NCBI GenBank assembly: GCA_001940645.1
Contig: MDVS01000015.1
Coordinates: forward strand, 1-64,000
Direction of reading: 5' to 3'
Origin: Candidatus Heimdallarchaeota archaeon LC_3
GTDB lineage: Archaea > Asgardarchaeota > Heimdallarchaeia > Hodarchaeales > LC-3
DNA: 64,000 bases
A program made the position numbers and the translations under genes. How positions within the stretch are numbered: the first letter of the stretch is position 1; each line of letters begins with the position of its first letter. Positions 18,874 through 27,609 of the stretch are shown here, in pieces. The notes under the pieces were generated by a model, which saw only the letters and a list, made by a program, of their open reading frames with translations, ran no database searches and had not been told where the DNA came from.

Positions 18874-19447
18874 GGAATTTTCTCTATTATTTATATAAAA
18901 ATATTTCAATTTTTTAAAATTAAATCTTTCTTCTCAATTTATATCAAAATAAATTGTTTGAAAAGAGGATATTACGGGATAATGTAAAATCTATCTTAAG
19001 CTAAATCAAAATTGCGTTCTTTACGCTTATAATATTTAGACATATTTTATTACAATCCTACTCCACAGTTCCAACAATATTTCTCCTCTTTAACTATTGA
19101 TGCACCATAATTTGAACATCTTCCACCTTCATTTCTTGGTATAGCTATAGTAGTTTGATCTGGATTACCTCCATATTCCGTAGATGGATATAATTTTGCA
19201 CCAGATAGTATTCACTTATTTCATTTTATTCCATCGTAAAAGGAAAGAAATTAATCCAATTTCAGTTGTTAATGAATGAAATTTCAAATTACAATATTAT
19301 GTTTTTAAAGGACACTTCACAAACAGGAATTACTATTTATATTTTTAAATTATTTATTTTCTTTTCAGTTTCGAGGCAAATTATAAATTATTTATGTAAC
19401 CAACGTCTATTATTTGTGTGTTGTCTCATTAACAAGGTGAATCGAAC
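18874..19447. other. Intergenic region with zinc-ribbon relic
   Basis: About 570 bases between two plus-strand exported-protein genes. A minus-strand zinc-ribbon fragment at 19050-19211 is listed separately. The plus-strand frame at 19266-19451 looks random. The sequence before 19448 contains AGGTGA, the ribosome-binding site of the next gene. Confidence 0.45.
19050..19211 (-). pseudogene. Relic of a C-terminal zinc-ribbon domain
   Basis: The minus strand encodes a protein tail ending CSNYGASIVKEEKYCWNCG followed by VGL and a stop. This has the form of a C-terminal zinc ribbon (CxxCG...CxxCG), but the second cysteine is tyrosine and the frame is closed by TGA immediately upstream, with no start codon. 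It is therefore a truncated, mutated fragment of a zinc-ribbon protein. The parent gene is not identifiable. Confidence 0.5.
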
Positions 19448-20083
19448 ATGAACTCTATAATTCAGTCATTATTAATACTGGTAGGCGTTTTATTAATATC
19501 TCTATCAGCTGTTATGGCTCAGGATGATATTTCTCAGTATGAATTATCAGAAACTGATCTCCCCACTGATTATGAAAGAATCAGTTCAACAGTTTTTAGC
19601 ACGTCTTCTATCCCTACAATCCAACAAACCTGGAAAACACCTTTGATTGCTGTAACGAACCCAATCATTGGAATATTATTGACGTTAGCGGATTATGGTA
19701 CAGTAGCTGGGGCTGATGGAGCGATGCTTGGTGCTGCACTTAATGAAGGTGACCCCGTAACAGTAACTGGGGTTGATCGAGTGATTAATGAATCCTAAAA
19801 TCTCTATGACTCCATTTATGCATCTTACATTTATGCGCAAAGAGGACAGTTTATTGCGACTTGTCTCGACAGAACAATTTTAAATAACGTTGAACACATT
19901 GCAATATCGGATGCCATCACGTTATTAGAAGCTCAATTAGCAAAATTACCAGAATCAACATCAACACTAAATCCTACTACGACAGAGAAAAAATCAGCGG
20001 GAAGTCCAGGGTTTGAACTAGTACCGGTGTTGGTAGCAATGGTTACTGTTTTGATTACGTACAAGCGTTTCAAACATGACTAA
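19448..20083 (+). pseudogene. Surface protein with CTERM-like anchor, interrupted by an in-frame TAA
   Basis: The first part (to 19798, 116 aa) begins with a signal peptide ending at about SAVMA-QDD and has AGGTGA upstream. An in-frame TAA lies at 19796-19798. The same frame then continues without a break for 94 codons to a stop at 20081-20083, ending in a threonine-rich stretch, SPGFELVPVLVA, a membrane helix and a basic KRFKHD tail. This tripartite end resembles archaeal PGF-CTERM and Heimdall-CTERM sorting signals, which mark surface proteins for lipid-linked anchoring. With the TAA read as a sense codon the product would be 211 residues. Nonsense mutation, sequencing error and readthrough are all possible; a recent nonsense mutation is simplest. 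Confidence 0.6.
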
Positions 20084-20141
20084 AAAAATGTCTCTACTTT
20101 CAAAATTCACAAAAGAGATTTTCTTTAATGTCAAATTTATT

Positions 20142-22346
20142 CTAACTTTCTGGAGGGGATGTATGAATACAAAAAATCGTTGTTTCATCTGATTTTAAAG
20201 TAATTGTCCAGCTATGAGCTTCAACAATTTTTTTTACAATATTTAATCCTAATCCACTGTTTCCTTCTATTGTAGTGAACCCTTTTTGAAAAATTTTAGA
20301 TCGATGATCTTCGGGAATCGGAATGCCATCATTACGGATTAAGATTGAGTTCTGATCACTTATTACCTCTATTTTGGTAGCTTTTCCATGAATCACAGCA
20401 TTTTCAAACAGGTTTTGGAATATCTGTGTCATTTTTAGACGATCGCAAAACATAGATGGAAGATCCGTAGAAGAAATACTAATATTCTCAGGTAGAACGT
20501 CTTGAGCTACTTTCTTGATTATATCATTTAGATTGACAATATCAGTCTTTTTTGCTACCAAACCCGCATCCGAAAGTTCTACTGAACGTTTAAGCAATTC
20601 TTGAATCTTTTTTGTTATACGTATAATTTTTGGAGCTAAATCATTTTCTCCCTTTTCTTCCAAAAGTTCGGCATATCCTTGAATGCTAAATAGACCACTT
20701 CGTGTATCATGGTTTATTTGGTGAACGAATTCACTTAACTCTTGTTTTTGATGTCTGAGCAAATCTTCTGCTTTCGTACGTTTTGTGACATCTGTAGTTA
20801 TCATTCCCATTCCAGTACCGACTTTAAAAGCTCTTATTTCAAGATTAAAATCACCAAATCTAGAATGTAGGATAATGTTATCAAAATAAATCGGATTTCC
20901 CGTTCTAATAACTTCAAGGTATTGGTTATATCTACCGGTTTCCTTTAAATTAGGGATAATATCTGTGATATTTTTTCCAACAACGTCTTCTTTATTCAGA
21001 TTTGGAAATAAGGACTTCATTGTACCTTTGTTCACATCAATAATATTAAGGTTTAAATCAAAAAGAGCAAAATTTTCCGTTGCTGACTCCATAAAGTCTC
21101 TTAATCTCTCTTTTGATTCTTTTAAAGCTTTTAAAGCTTCATCTAAATTTAAATTATCGAGAGTGAGTTCATGAAGAATACTGAGATTACTAATAACACT
21201 TTGAATATAAAGTGGCTGTCCTTCTTGATCATAAATCATAACAGGTTTGATTTTTACAGGAAGTTTTGTACCTTCTTTTTTGATTAATAATCGGTAATGT
21301 CCCGAGGTTTTAATCCCAGATCGCAATGAAATAATTTTTTGATCAACATTATCAAACTCGGATGAATCTACTATTTGTTTGAAGGGCAATCCAATTAACT
21401 CATCAATCTCATATCCTAGCATCTTGGCTACAGTTTGATTTGCATCAAGTATTACGTTATCAAGGCTTTTACCTGTGAAGATTGCTATATTTGAACTTTT
21501 AAAAAGCGCTTGATATCGCTGATCAATTTCAAGAAGAGACTTCTCTACTTGTTTGAGTTTGGTTATATCACGCAATATGGATCTGCTGTAAAGTACATTC
21601 CCATGTACATCACGTTCAGCTGAAACATTTAGGCTAACAGGAATTTTTCTACCATCTTTTCGTTTTAATAAAAGTTCTGCATCCTTTATAACCCCCATTT
21701 CTTTAAATAATTGGAATAGTCTTTTAGCTTCCTCCAAACAATCTGGATGATATATTTCAAAAACAGGATAATTTATTAATTCTTTCTTTGAATAACCCAG
21801 ACATGTAACTAATGTTTGATTGCATAGAATGATTTTTCCGGTTTTAGTATCCACAGAGACAAACATATCAGGAGCATTCTCATAGAGATCTTGGTATGAT
21901 TTCTCAGATTTTCTTAAATCAGTACTAATCATGATAAAATGTACCAATTCAGTGAAAAGCGTTTTAACATCTCCTCCTTTTTGTAAATAAAAATCAGCGC
22001 CCATATTAAGTGCTTGAATCACAACCTCTTCTTTACCACGTCCTGTAAGAATGATGAACGGAACGGTATTCCCTTGTTTCCGTAGTTCCGTTAGTAGTTC
22101 TAATCCATTCATCTCAGGCATTTGATAATCTGAAACGATAACATCAATACTCTTTTTTTCTAACAAATCGAGAGCTTGCTTGGCAGAGAAACTTATCTCG
22201 GCTTTTATTCGGCCATAACTCAATTTTTCCAATGATCGTCTAATGAGAGATAAAAAATCTTTTTCATCATCTATACATAAAACATGAACAATATCTTCTT
22301 GAGAATCCTTATATTGCGGTTTTGTTGAATTCTCTTGAGAATACAT
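20142..22346 (-). CDS. Hybrid response regulator / triple-PAS histidine kinase
   Basis: A 734-aa soluble signalling protein. The N-terminal receiver domain (about 22-135) has the acidic pair in CIDDEKD and the phosphoacceptor aspartate in VSDYQMPEMNG (about 73). Three PAS domains follow (about 150-270, 280-390 and 415-520). The kinase part has a phosphoacceptor box in FVHQINHDTRSG (about 544), which is atypical, and ATPase motifs LFENAVIHG, IRNDGIP and NSGLGLNIVKK (about 650-715). No membrane segment is present, so it senses cytosolic cues or receives phosphate through its receiver. The receiver-first, kinase-last order is common in archaeal networks. An inverted repeat lies 70 bases upstream of the start. 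Confidence 0.9.
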   Translation of the reverse strand: MYSQENSTKPQYKDSQEDIVHVLCIDDEKDFLSLIRRSLEKLSYGRIKAEISFSAKQALDLLEKKSIDVIVSDYQMPEMNGLELLTELRKQGNTVPFIILTGRGKEEVVIQALNMGADFYLQKGGDVKTLFTELVHFIMISTDLRKSEKSYQDLYENAPDMFVSVDTKTGKIILCNQTLVTCLGYSKKELINYPVFEIYHPDCLEEAKRLFQLFKEMGVIKDAELLLKRKDGRKIPVSLNVSAERDVHGNVLYSRSILRDITKLKQVEKSLLEIDQRYQALFKSSNIAIFTGKSLDNVILDANQTVAKMLGYEIDELIGLPFKQIVDSSEFDNVDQKIISLRSGIKTSGHYRLLIKKEGTKLPVKIKPVMIYDQEGQPLYIQSVISNLSILHELTLDNLNLDEALKALKESKERLRDFMESATENFALFDLNLNIIDVNKGTMKSLFPNLNKEDVVGKNITDIIPNLKETGRYNQYLEVIRTGNPIYFDNIILHSRFGDFNLEIRAFKVGTGMGMITTDVTKRTKAEDLLRHQKQELSEFVHQINHDTRSGLFSIQGYAELLEEKGENDLAPKIIRITKKIQELLKRSVELSDAGLVAKKTDIVNLNDIIKKVAQDVLPENISISSTDLPSMFCDRLKMTQIFQNLFENAVIHGKATKIEVISDQNSILIRNDGIPIPEDHRSKIFQKGFTTIEGNSGLGLNIVKKIVEAHSWTITLKSDETTIFCIHTSPPES

Positions 22347-22419
22347 ATTATTAAATTGTCTCCTTTTATAATGTAATCTCTTATGAAGATTCGCTATACT
22401 ATTAAAGTTTTCCTATGAG

Positions 22420-22440
22420 TTACCAAATCCGTTTTGGTAA
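22420..22440. promoter_or_regulatory. Operator-like inverted repeat upstream of the hybrid kinase
   Basis: TTACCAAA (22420-22427) and TTTGGTAA (22433-22440) are perfect 8-bp complements with a five-base spacer. The position, 74-94 bases upstream of the kinase start on the minus strand, suits a regulator-binding site near the promoter. The regulator is unknown. Confidence 0.45.
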
Positions 22441-22696
22441 AATTTATAGAAAATGAAGTTTAGGGTGATACACGAAAAATATTTCCTATGATACGTTTGT
22501 TGAAAGAGAAAATGATGAGATAATAGAGTTTTATGATGAAAAAGAGAGATAGGTAATCCATTATTTTAAGTTAAGGTAATAGATATTGGATTCTTATCTA
22601 ATTTTTTTGACAAGTTTAAACGATTTATTGAAATAAAGTGATTTAATTTTGAAAATTATATTTTTTATCTTTAGAAAATCCAAAAAATGCATTATC

Positions 22697-22774
22697 TTAG
22701 TTAACTTTTTGTTTACAAACAGGACAAGTATGATATGCCTTTAACCATTCTAATAAGTTTATATCAACATCCAA
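22697..22774 (-). pseudogene. Relic of a RING-finger C-terminus
   Basis: Twenty-five codons read LDVDINLLEWLKAY, then HTCPVCKQKVN and a stop. The pattern of a hydrophobic helix with WL, followed by HxCPxCxxxV, is the second half of a RING finger. The frame is closed upstream at 22775-22777, so the first four zinc ligands are missing. It is probably a truncated remnant of a RING protein gene; the window also has an intact RING-like gene at 61240. Chance resemblance is possible because it is short. Confidence 0.35.
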
Positions 22775-22916
22775 TTAATAGAGATTTTTAGTAATTACTT
22801 CTAATTATGCATAAAATATAGCATTATTTCTTTGAAATTTAAGTCCTACATTGTTGTTTTAATTAATCTCTTTCCTATCCTAAAATTTCCGAACTTAAAT
22901 TATTTTTTAACTACTT

Positions 22917-23306
22917 TTACTTTTTTGCCCAATCGATTACCTCACTCTCTGATGTTGAAATTAAATGAGAATATTTTCGAGATCCATTTCTTCCCCCTTT
23001 TATTAAGTACTGAATTGTTAGCTTTTTAGTTGCATTAGGTGTTACAATACCCCATTTTTCAATTCCAGCTTCATCTGCCAACTCACCAGTTTTTAACCAT
23101 AAACTTTGAACTTCTTGGTTCCATGCATTCTTCATTTCAACATTTACAACTAAACGACTAACCTCAGGTTTATGAACGCTTTCATTAAACTCAACGAAAG
23201 CATCTTGAAATGTTTGAGGGGTAGAGTTTTCTTTAAATTTCCAATATGCAATAGATTTCGATCCATTACTAATTATTTCACTTTCATAACTTTTTGAATT
23301 ACTCAT
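22917..23306 (-). CDS. Small SpoIIAA/STAS-like domain protein
   Basis: A 129-aa soluble protein. The alternating pattern of short strands and helices (IAYWKFKENSTPQTFQDAF, RLVVNVEMKN, KWGIVTPN, STSESEVIDWAKK) fits the SpoIIAA-like/STAS-like fold found in small archaeal and bacterial proteins of unclear role. The C-terminal 'serine/glutamate then xxWAKK' ending is typical of that group. No phosphorylatable serine motif of classical anti-anti-sigma factors is evident. It lies just downstream of the UvrA relic. The fold assignment is tentative. Confidence 0.5.
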   Translation of the reverse strand: MSNSKSYESEIISNGSKSIAYWKFKENSTPQTFQDAFVEFNESVHKPEVSRLVVNVEMKNAWNQEVQSLWLKTGELADEAGIEKWGIVTPNATKKLTIQYLIKGGRNGSRKYSHLISTSESEVIDWAKK

Positions 23307-23386
23307 AGTAGATTTCTGTCCTATAATTTAAAAAAATAATATACAGACTTAATATATATAACAAATAGTTATTAATATTAGGTAAC

Positions 23387-23953
23387 TTATTTCTTACCCG
23401 ATACAATAAACTGGGTTATTTTTGATAAAAGGAATTCATCAGGGTAGGTGTTAACTTTTTTTTCTAATTCATTGTAATCCCAAATTTCATCGTTTATATA
23501 CAATTTATTTTTAGGAAAATACTCTGAAAAGAAATTAAGTAAGGTTTATGAGAACATAATGAATCTTTAGTTAGAATAATATATATTTCAACTGGAGAAG
23601 AAGCAAAAGATTGTTTAATTATTTGATTAGCATCATCTGTAGAATAAAAGTTAACAGGTTTGGAACAAGTAATGCATTTTTGAGTACCATACCGTGCAAA
23701 AAGAATTCTAAAAAAAAGGGTGTAAACCAGAAGCAATAGATAAAGTAGAATTTGGATTACGATTTAAAATGTTTTGATCTATAGCAATAGTTGGTTTAAA
23801 TCCTGTAACTTCGTCAACATCTGCTGATTTGAATTTAGATCTTAAACCACTCGAAAAAATATCAGAAAATTGTCTATGTGACTCGTGATATATAGTATTA
23901 AAAACAAGAGAACTTTTTCCAGAACCACTGATTTCGGAGACACTATTAATCAT
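23387..23953 (-). pseudogene. Degraded uvrA fragment (excinuclease ABC subunit A)
   Basis: Successive minus-strand frames spell the N-terminal region of UvrA, the nucleotide-excision-repair damage sensor. The first frame gives the Walker A SGSGKSS, then FKPTIAIDQNILNRNPNST. After a frameshift comes FRILFARYGTQKC and ITCSKP, then after another shift NDEIWDYNELEKK to a stop at 23387. The first break is at a run of eight A (plus strand) near 23710, where seven would restore the frame; the second, near 23530, is also in a short T run. The order is colinear with UvrA up to the first signature region, but everything beyond is missing. The truncation makes a true pseudogene more likely than sequencing error alone. 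Confidence 0.7.
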
Positions 23954-24141
23954 CTAAAATATTCCCATACTGATCAACCTTATCAGAAAAGGGTCTAATT
24001 ATTGATAAAAGAATCAATTAAACAAAATAATTTCATGTTAATATTGTAAAGATACCAATCTATTTTAAAATCATTTTACTTAATTATTATTTAACTAACG
24101 AAATTTCTAATGAAAATAATTTTGCTATTTAAATTTTCCTG

Positions 24142-24858
24142 ATGTCTGAGAAAAGATTAAAGAGAAACAAAATTATCTTTGTAATGAAAAACAGATTTTG
24201 TGATACTTACATGGCAACAAGCAAATGGTCAAATGATGAGAAATTAATTACCAAAGCATTTGATAATGAAAGTGAAGATTATTTTAAAGGATATGAAAAA
24301 AAAAGTATCCCAAAAACAGCAGAAGTTCAAATAGATTCAATTATTGAAGCAAAGTCTTCAACTGTAATTGATGTAGGATCTGGCCCAGGTGTAATAATGA
24401 TAAAAATGCTTGATCAGGGAGTACAACATGTTACTGGAATAGACTTATCTCCAAAAATGATAGAAATAGCACAAAAAGAAATTGAAAAAAAGAACTTAGT
24501 AGCAAAAACTGAGTTAATAGAAGGGAGTTTTTTAGAAATAGTTCCCAAAAAAGTCGATGCGATCTTCTTACATCGGGTTTTATGTTGTCATCCAGATAGA
24601 GAAGTAATGATCGACAAATCGGTGAGTCATGATCCGAATATAATTACTTTTACTTCTTTGAGAGACTGGAAACTATTAAGAGGAGGTTTAGTAGTTGTTA
24701 AGGGAATTAGAAAGTTAATTAGAGGAAAATTTTTTCTTCCTTTCGTCCCCAGATTTAGTGAAATTGATGAGCAGTTGAAAAAGGAAGGATATTATCCAAT
24801 AACAACCTATAAATCCAAATTATGGATAACTAAAACATACAAAAAAGATTTAAAATAA
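24142..24858 (+). CDS. Class I SAM-dependent methyltransferase
   Basis: A 238-aa methyltransferase. The SAM-binding motif I is VIDVGSGPG (about 75-83), followed by the acidic motif II residue in TGIDLSPKMIE (about 100). A helix-rich N-terminus and LHRVLCCHPDRE in the motif IV/post region are seen. The pattern resembles ubiE/magnesium-protoporphyrin-type methyltransferases, but the substrate is not predictable. The first 23 residues are basic and poorly conserved-looking; later ATGs at 24184 and 24211 (MATSKWSND) are good alternative starts. The gene is single, downstream of the UvrA relic. Confidence 0.75.
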   Translation: MSEKRLKRNKIIFVMKNRFCDTYMATSKWSNDEKLITKAFDNESEDYFKGYEKKSIPKTAEVQIDSIIEAKSSTVIDVGSGPGVIMIKMLDQGVQHVTGIDLSPKMIEIAQKEIEKKNLVAKTELIEGSFLEIVPKKVDAIFLHRVLCCHPDREVMIDKSVSHDPNIITFTSLRDWKLLRGGLVVVKGIRKLIRGKFFLPFVPRFSEIDEQLKKEGYYPITTYKSKLWITKTYKKDLK

Positions 24859-24997
24859 TTTAGTTCATTTGAATATTTATTCAATTTCTCTCCGTGACCA
24901 TTTATCCTTTTTACTAAAAGCAAGTTAATTCAGATGAAATACCCAATTCTAATTTTAAAATGAATTTACAGATCAATTTTTTCTTGAAATTTCTTAT

Positions 24998-25011
24998 TTA
25001 GGTAAGCCTAT
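24998..25011. promoter_or_regulatory. DtxR/IdeR-like operator, site 1
   Basis: TTAGGTAAGCCTAT contains the palindromic core TAGG-N4-CCTA and matches the metalloregulator consensus TTAGGTTAGCCTAA closely. Proteins of this family bind such sites with iron or manganese and repress uptake or iron-related genes. It lies on one side of a possible TATA box upstream of the gene at 25211. Confidence 0.45.
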
Positions 25012-25051
25012 AAGTAGTTTATAGATAAATTTTTGAATAGAAATTATTTTT

Positions 25052-25068
25052 TGTAGGATAGGCTAAAT
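25052..25068. promoter_or_regulatory. DtxR/IdeR-like operator, site 2
   Basis: TGTAGGATAGGCTAAAT is a second copy of the same motif, 54 bases from site 1, with one mismatch in the dyad relative to the site at 54033. It would overlap the start of a transcript driven by the TATA-like sequence between the sites. Paired sites in one leader make chance less likely. Confidence 0.45.
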
Positions 25069-25210
25069 CAATCAAATTGGGAAATATTGTTCAATATTGT
25101 GTAATTATTTGTCAAATTATTTAAAAATTCCATAAATAAACAAAATTTACGTCATTTTCCTAAAGAATATATTTTTTTAATTATTAAAATTACATTAAGA
25201 GAGGAAAGAA

Positions 25211-25540
25211 ATGCTAGAATCAAATAAGATCTTTAATTGTTTTCTTGACACCTCACTACATATATTATCTAACTATATTGATGATTATAAAACCATTACA
25301 AAAGATATCGATATAATTACTGATCTAGAATGTTTCAGAATGGTCCGTAGGCTCGATAACAAAGTTGTTGTATATGTTCGAAAGATTGACAAAGATTATG
25401 GAATATTTTTGAAAAAAAAATTTAAAATTAGTCCTAAATATGCTCTCTCAGATCTATTAAATCGAATCGAGTTATTAGAAGGAATACTATTTGATGTAAA
25501 ATCGGTTAAAAAAGAAACAATTCATCGTTTCTTTAAGTGA
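25211..25540 (+). CDS. Hypothetical protein, 109 aa
   Basis: A small basic protein with no recognised family. The ATG is preceded by GAGAGGAAAG, one of the better ribosome-binding sites in the window, which supports expression. The sequence alternates predicted helix (ILSNYIDDYKTI) and strand (NKVVVYVRKIDKDYGIFL), has no membrane segment and ends KKETIHRFFK. Two DtxR-like sites lie 140-210 bases upstream, so metal control is possible. Confidence 0.6.
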   Translation: MLESNKIFNCFLDTSLHILSNYIDDYKTITKDIDIITDLECFRMVRRLDNKVVVYVRKIDKDYGIFLKKKFKISPKYALSDLLNRIELLEGILFDVKSVKKETIHRFFK

Positions 25541-25868
25541 GAATTATTCAACCAAAACCCTTGAAAATAACAATTTAACCTCATTTATGCATAACCATTT
25601 TATTTTTCCTTCTTTTCTCATATATTTTAGAATAATCTAAAACAGTTTATAGTTTACTCTTCATTTCAAATTTAAATTAAGAAAGCATTATATCTAATAT
25701 AAAATTTTAGATTTTCCCGTTACTTTTAATTATTCTAGACTAATTGCATGGTTGAAGAAATTTTTTCCAAAATAAGGGAAAAACAAATATAAAAATTGTG
25801 TGTTTTAAATCCAAATGTTTAAACTAAATCCAAAATCTCAAAAAAAATTAAATTAGTACGTGATTACT
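25541..25868. other. Intergenic region, nothing recognised
   Basis: About 320 bases of AT-rich sequence between the small gene and the first aldehyde dehydrogenase. I see no protein-like frame, strong repeat or clear operator. Confidence 0.4.
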
Positions 25869-27392
25869 ATGGATTCTTTAGTTGAAAAGTCAACAAATAA
25901 ATCAAATAAGAGAAATCAGCCTAGTAAGGAGAGTTATATAAAAGACATTGAATCCCTCATAGCGAAACAAAGAGAATTTTACAAATCTGGAAAAACGCGG
26001 TCTTTTAATTTTCGTAAAGAACAATTAGAAAAATTAAGAACAATTATTGAAGAAAATGAAGAAGAAATTAATAAAGCGATTCAAGATGATCTTAATAGAT
26101 CTGATTTTGCAGTAATTTTTACTACTGGGGTAGTTATTACAGAAATTAAATATATGCTTGAACACGTTTTAACTCTTAGACCTCCTTTTGTCTCGAGACG
26201 TTTAAAACAATGGATGGAAAAAAATAAAAACCGATCTCCTATGACTTTTCTAGGATTTAAATCATATGTTGAATCTGTTCCTAAAGGCGTTGTGCTTATC
26301 ATTGGTCCTTGGAATTATCCATTTCTTCTCATGATAGTACCTCTCATAGGAGCCATAGCAGCAGGTAATTGTGCTGTCTTGAAACCTTCAGAAGTTTCAA
26401 AAAATACTTCTAATGTTATTGCTAAACTAATCAATAATAATTTTGATAACAACTTTATTCATGCAGAACAAGGTGGAGTTGAGGAGGCTATCGTATTGAC
26501 TAATAATCCTTCTTGGGATCATATATTATTTACTGGTGGTACAGAAATAGGCAGAATTGTTTATCAGGCAGCAGCTAAAAATCTCATACCTGTTACTCTA
26601 GAACTTGGTGGAAAATCCCCTGCAATTGTAGATAAGGATGTTCATCTTAAATTAGCTGCTAGAAGAATTGTATCCACGAAATTTATTAATGCTGGTCAAA
26701 CATGTATGGCTCCGGACTATTTATTAGTCCATAAAGATATTAAAGAACCCTTGAAGAAAGAGATGGAACATTATCTACACAAATTTTTTGGTGATAATGT
26801 TGAAAAAAGCAAAGATTTTGCTCGAATAATCAACAATAAACAATTTGACAGGTTATTACCGTTAATAAATCATGGAAAAATTTTCTTAGGAGGAAAGAAT
26901 AATCCTGATACTAGATTTATTGAGCCAACTCTATTAGAAGACGTTGATTTGAACTCCCAATTGATGAAAGAGGAAATTTTTGGACCTATTCTTCCAATTA
27001 TTGAATATGAAACTGATGAGGAAGCAATCAATTTTATTGAGACTAGGGAACATCCTCTTGCACTCTATATTTATAGTAAAAATAAAAATTTTAAGAAAAA
27101 AATTTTACGTAACACAAATTTTGGAGGAGCGATGATAAACCAAAGTGTAATTCATTATCTTCATCCTGAAGTTCCTTTTGGAGGAAAAGGTAATTCCGGA
27201 TTTGGAAATTACTCTGGAAAATATAGCTTTGATACTTTTTCTCAACAAAGACCTGTTGTTGAAGCAGGAACATATTTAGATAGATTTTTTGAGAGAATTA
27301 AGTTAAAATCCTTTGGATATCCCCCATTTAAGAAAAGAAGTTTAAAATTAATAAAATTGTTTCAACGGACTTTCTCAAGATTTCGATTATAA
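25869..27392 (+). CDS. Aldehyde dehydrogenase, class 3/fatty-aldehyde type (first copy)
   Basis: About 507 aa. An NAD(P)-dependent aldehyde dehydrogenase that oxidises aldehydes to acids. GPWNYPFLL and AAGNCAVLKPSEVS (about 140-180) are the cofactor-binding segments, FTGGTEIG the nucleotide loop, LELGGKSP (about 245) holds the general-base glutamate and NAGQTCMAPDYLL (about 280) the catalytic cysteine. PFGGKGNSGFG and a YPPF motif near the end are typical of the class-3 branch that acts on medium and long-chain aldehydes; the basic C-terminal helix may contact membranes. A GTG at 25860 gives three more residues; ATG preceded by GTGAT is preferred. It is a tandem paralogue of the next gene. 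Confidence 0.9.
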   Translation: MDSLVEKSTNKSNKRNQPSKESYIKDIESLIAKQREFYKSGKTRSFNFRKEQLEKLRTIIEENEEEINKAIQDDLNRSDFAVIFTTGVVITEIKYMLEHVLTLRPPFVSRRLKQWMEKNKNRSPMTFLGFKSYVESVPKGVVLIIGPWNYPFLLMIVPLIGAIAAGNCAVLKPSEVSKNTSNVIAKLINNNFDNNFIHAEQGGVEEAIVLTNNPSWDHILFTGGTEIGRIVYQAAAKNLIPVTLELGGKSPAIVDKDVHLKLAARRIVSTKFINAGQTCMAPDYLLVHKDIKEPLKKEMEHYLHKFFGDNVEKSKDFARIINNKQFDRLLPLINHGKIFLGGKNNPDTRFIEPTLLEDVDLNSQLMKEEIFGPILPIIEYETDEEAINFIETREHPLALYIYSKNKNFKKKILRNTNFGGAMINQSVIHYLHPEVPFGGKGNSGFGNYSGKYSFDTFSQQRPVVEAGTYLDRFFERIKLKSFGYPPFKKRSLKLIKLFQRTFSRFRL

Positions 27393-27609
27393 TTTTAGGA
27401 GCAAAGCAGCTGAATTTCCAAAATCATTTGAAGATTCTAGATTTTTTTCTTGGTTACAAGATTTTTTCCCAAGTAATTAGAATAACTTTTGCAATTTACG
27501 CATAGGATTTTTATATTGAAAATAGATAAATCCTATAATTGTAAATGTGATATTTTTAAAAGGATAATTTGATATATTACAATCAAGAAAATAATTTTTA
27601 GTGAAGGTT

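Larger units (their letters stand above)
22347..22916. other. Intergenic region with operator-like repeat and a RING relic
   Basis: The gap between the hybrid kinase and the SpoIIAA-like gene, both on the minus strand. It carries an inverted repeat at 22420-22440 and a RING-finger fragment at 22697-22774, listed separately. A short plus-strand frame ending at 22552 (YDTFVERENDEIIEFYDE) faintly resembles the DUF2283 core but is too short to call. Confidence 0.4.
24859..25210. other. Intergenic region with two DtxR-like sites
   Basis: About 350 bases before the small gene at 25211. The two operator-like sites at 24998 and 25052 flank a TATA-like TTATAGATAAA near 25017-25027. Otherwise it is AT-rich with no coding frame. 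Confidence 0.45.

Noticed and set aside
22487..22552. Possible DUF2283 fragment
   Set aside because: Only 21 codons with a loose resemblance; chance cannot be excluded.
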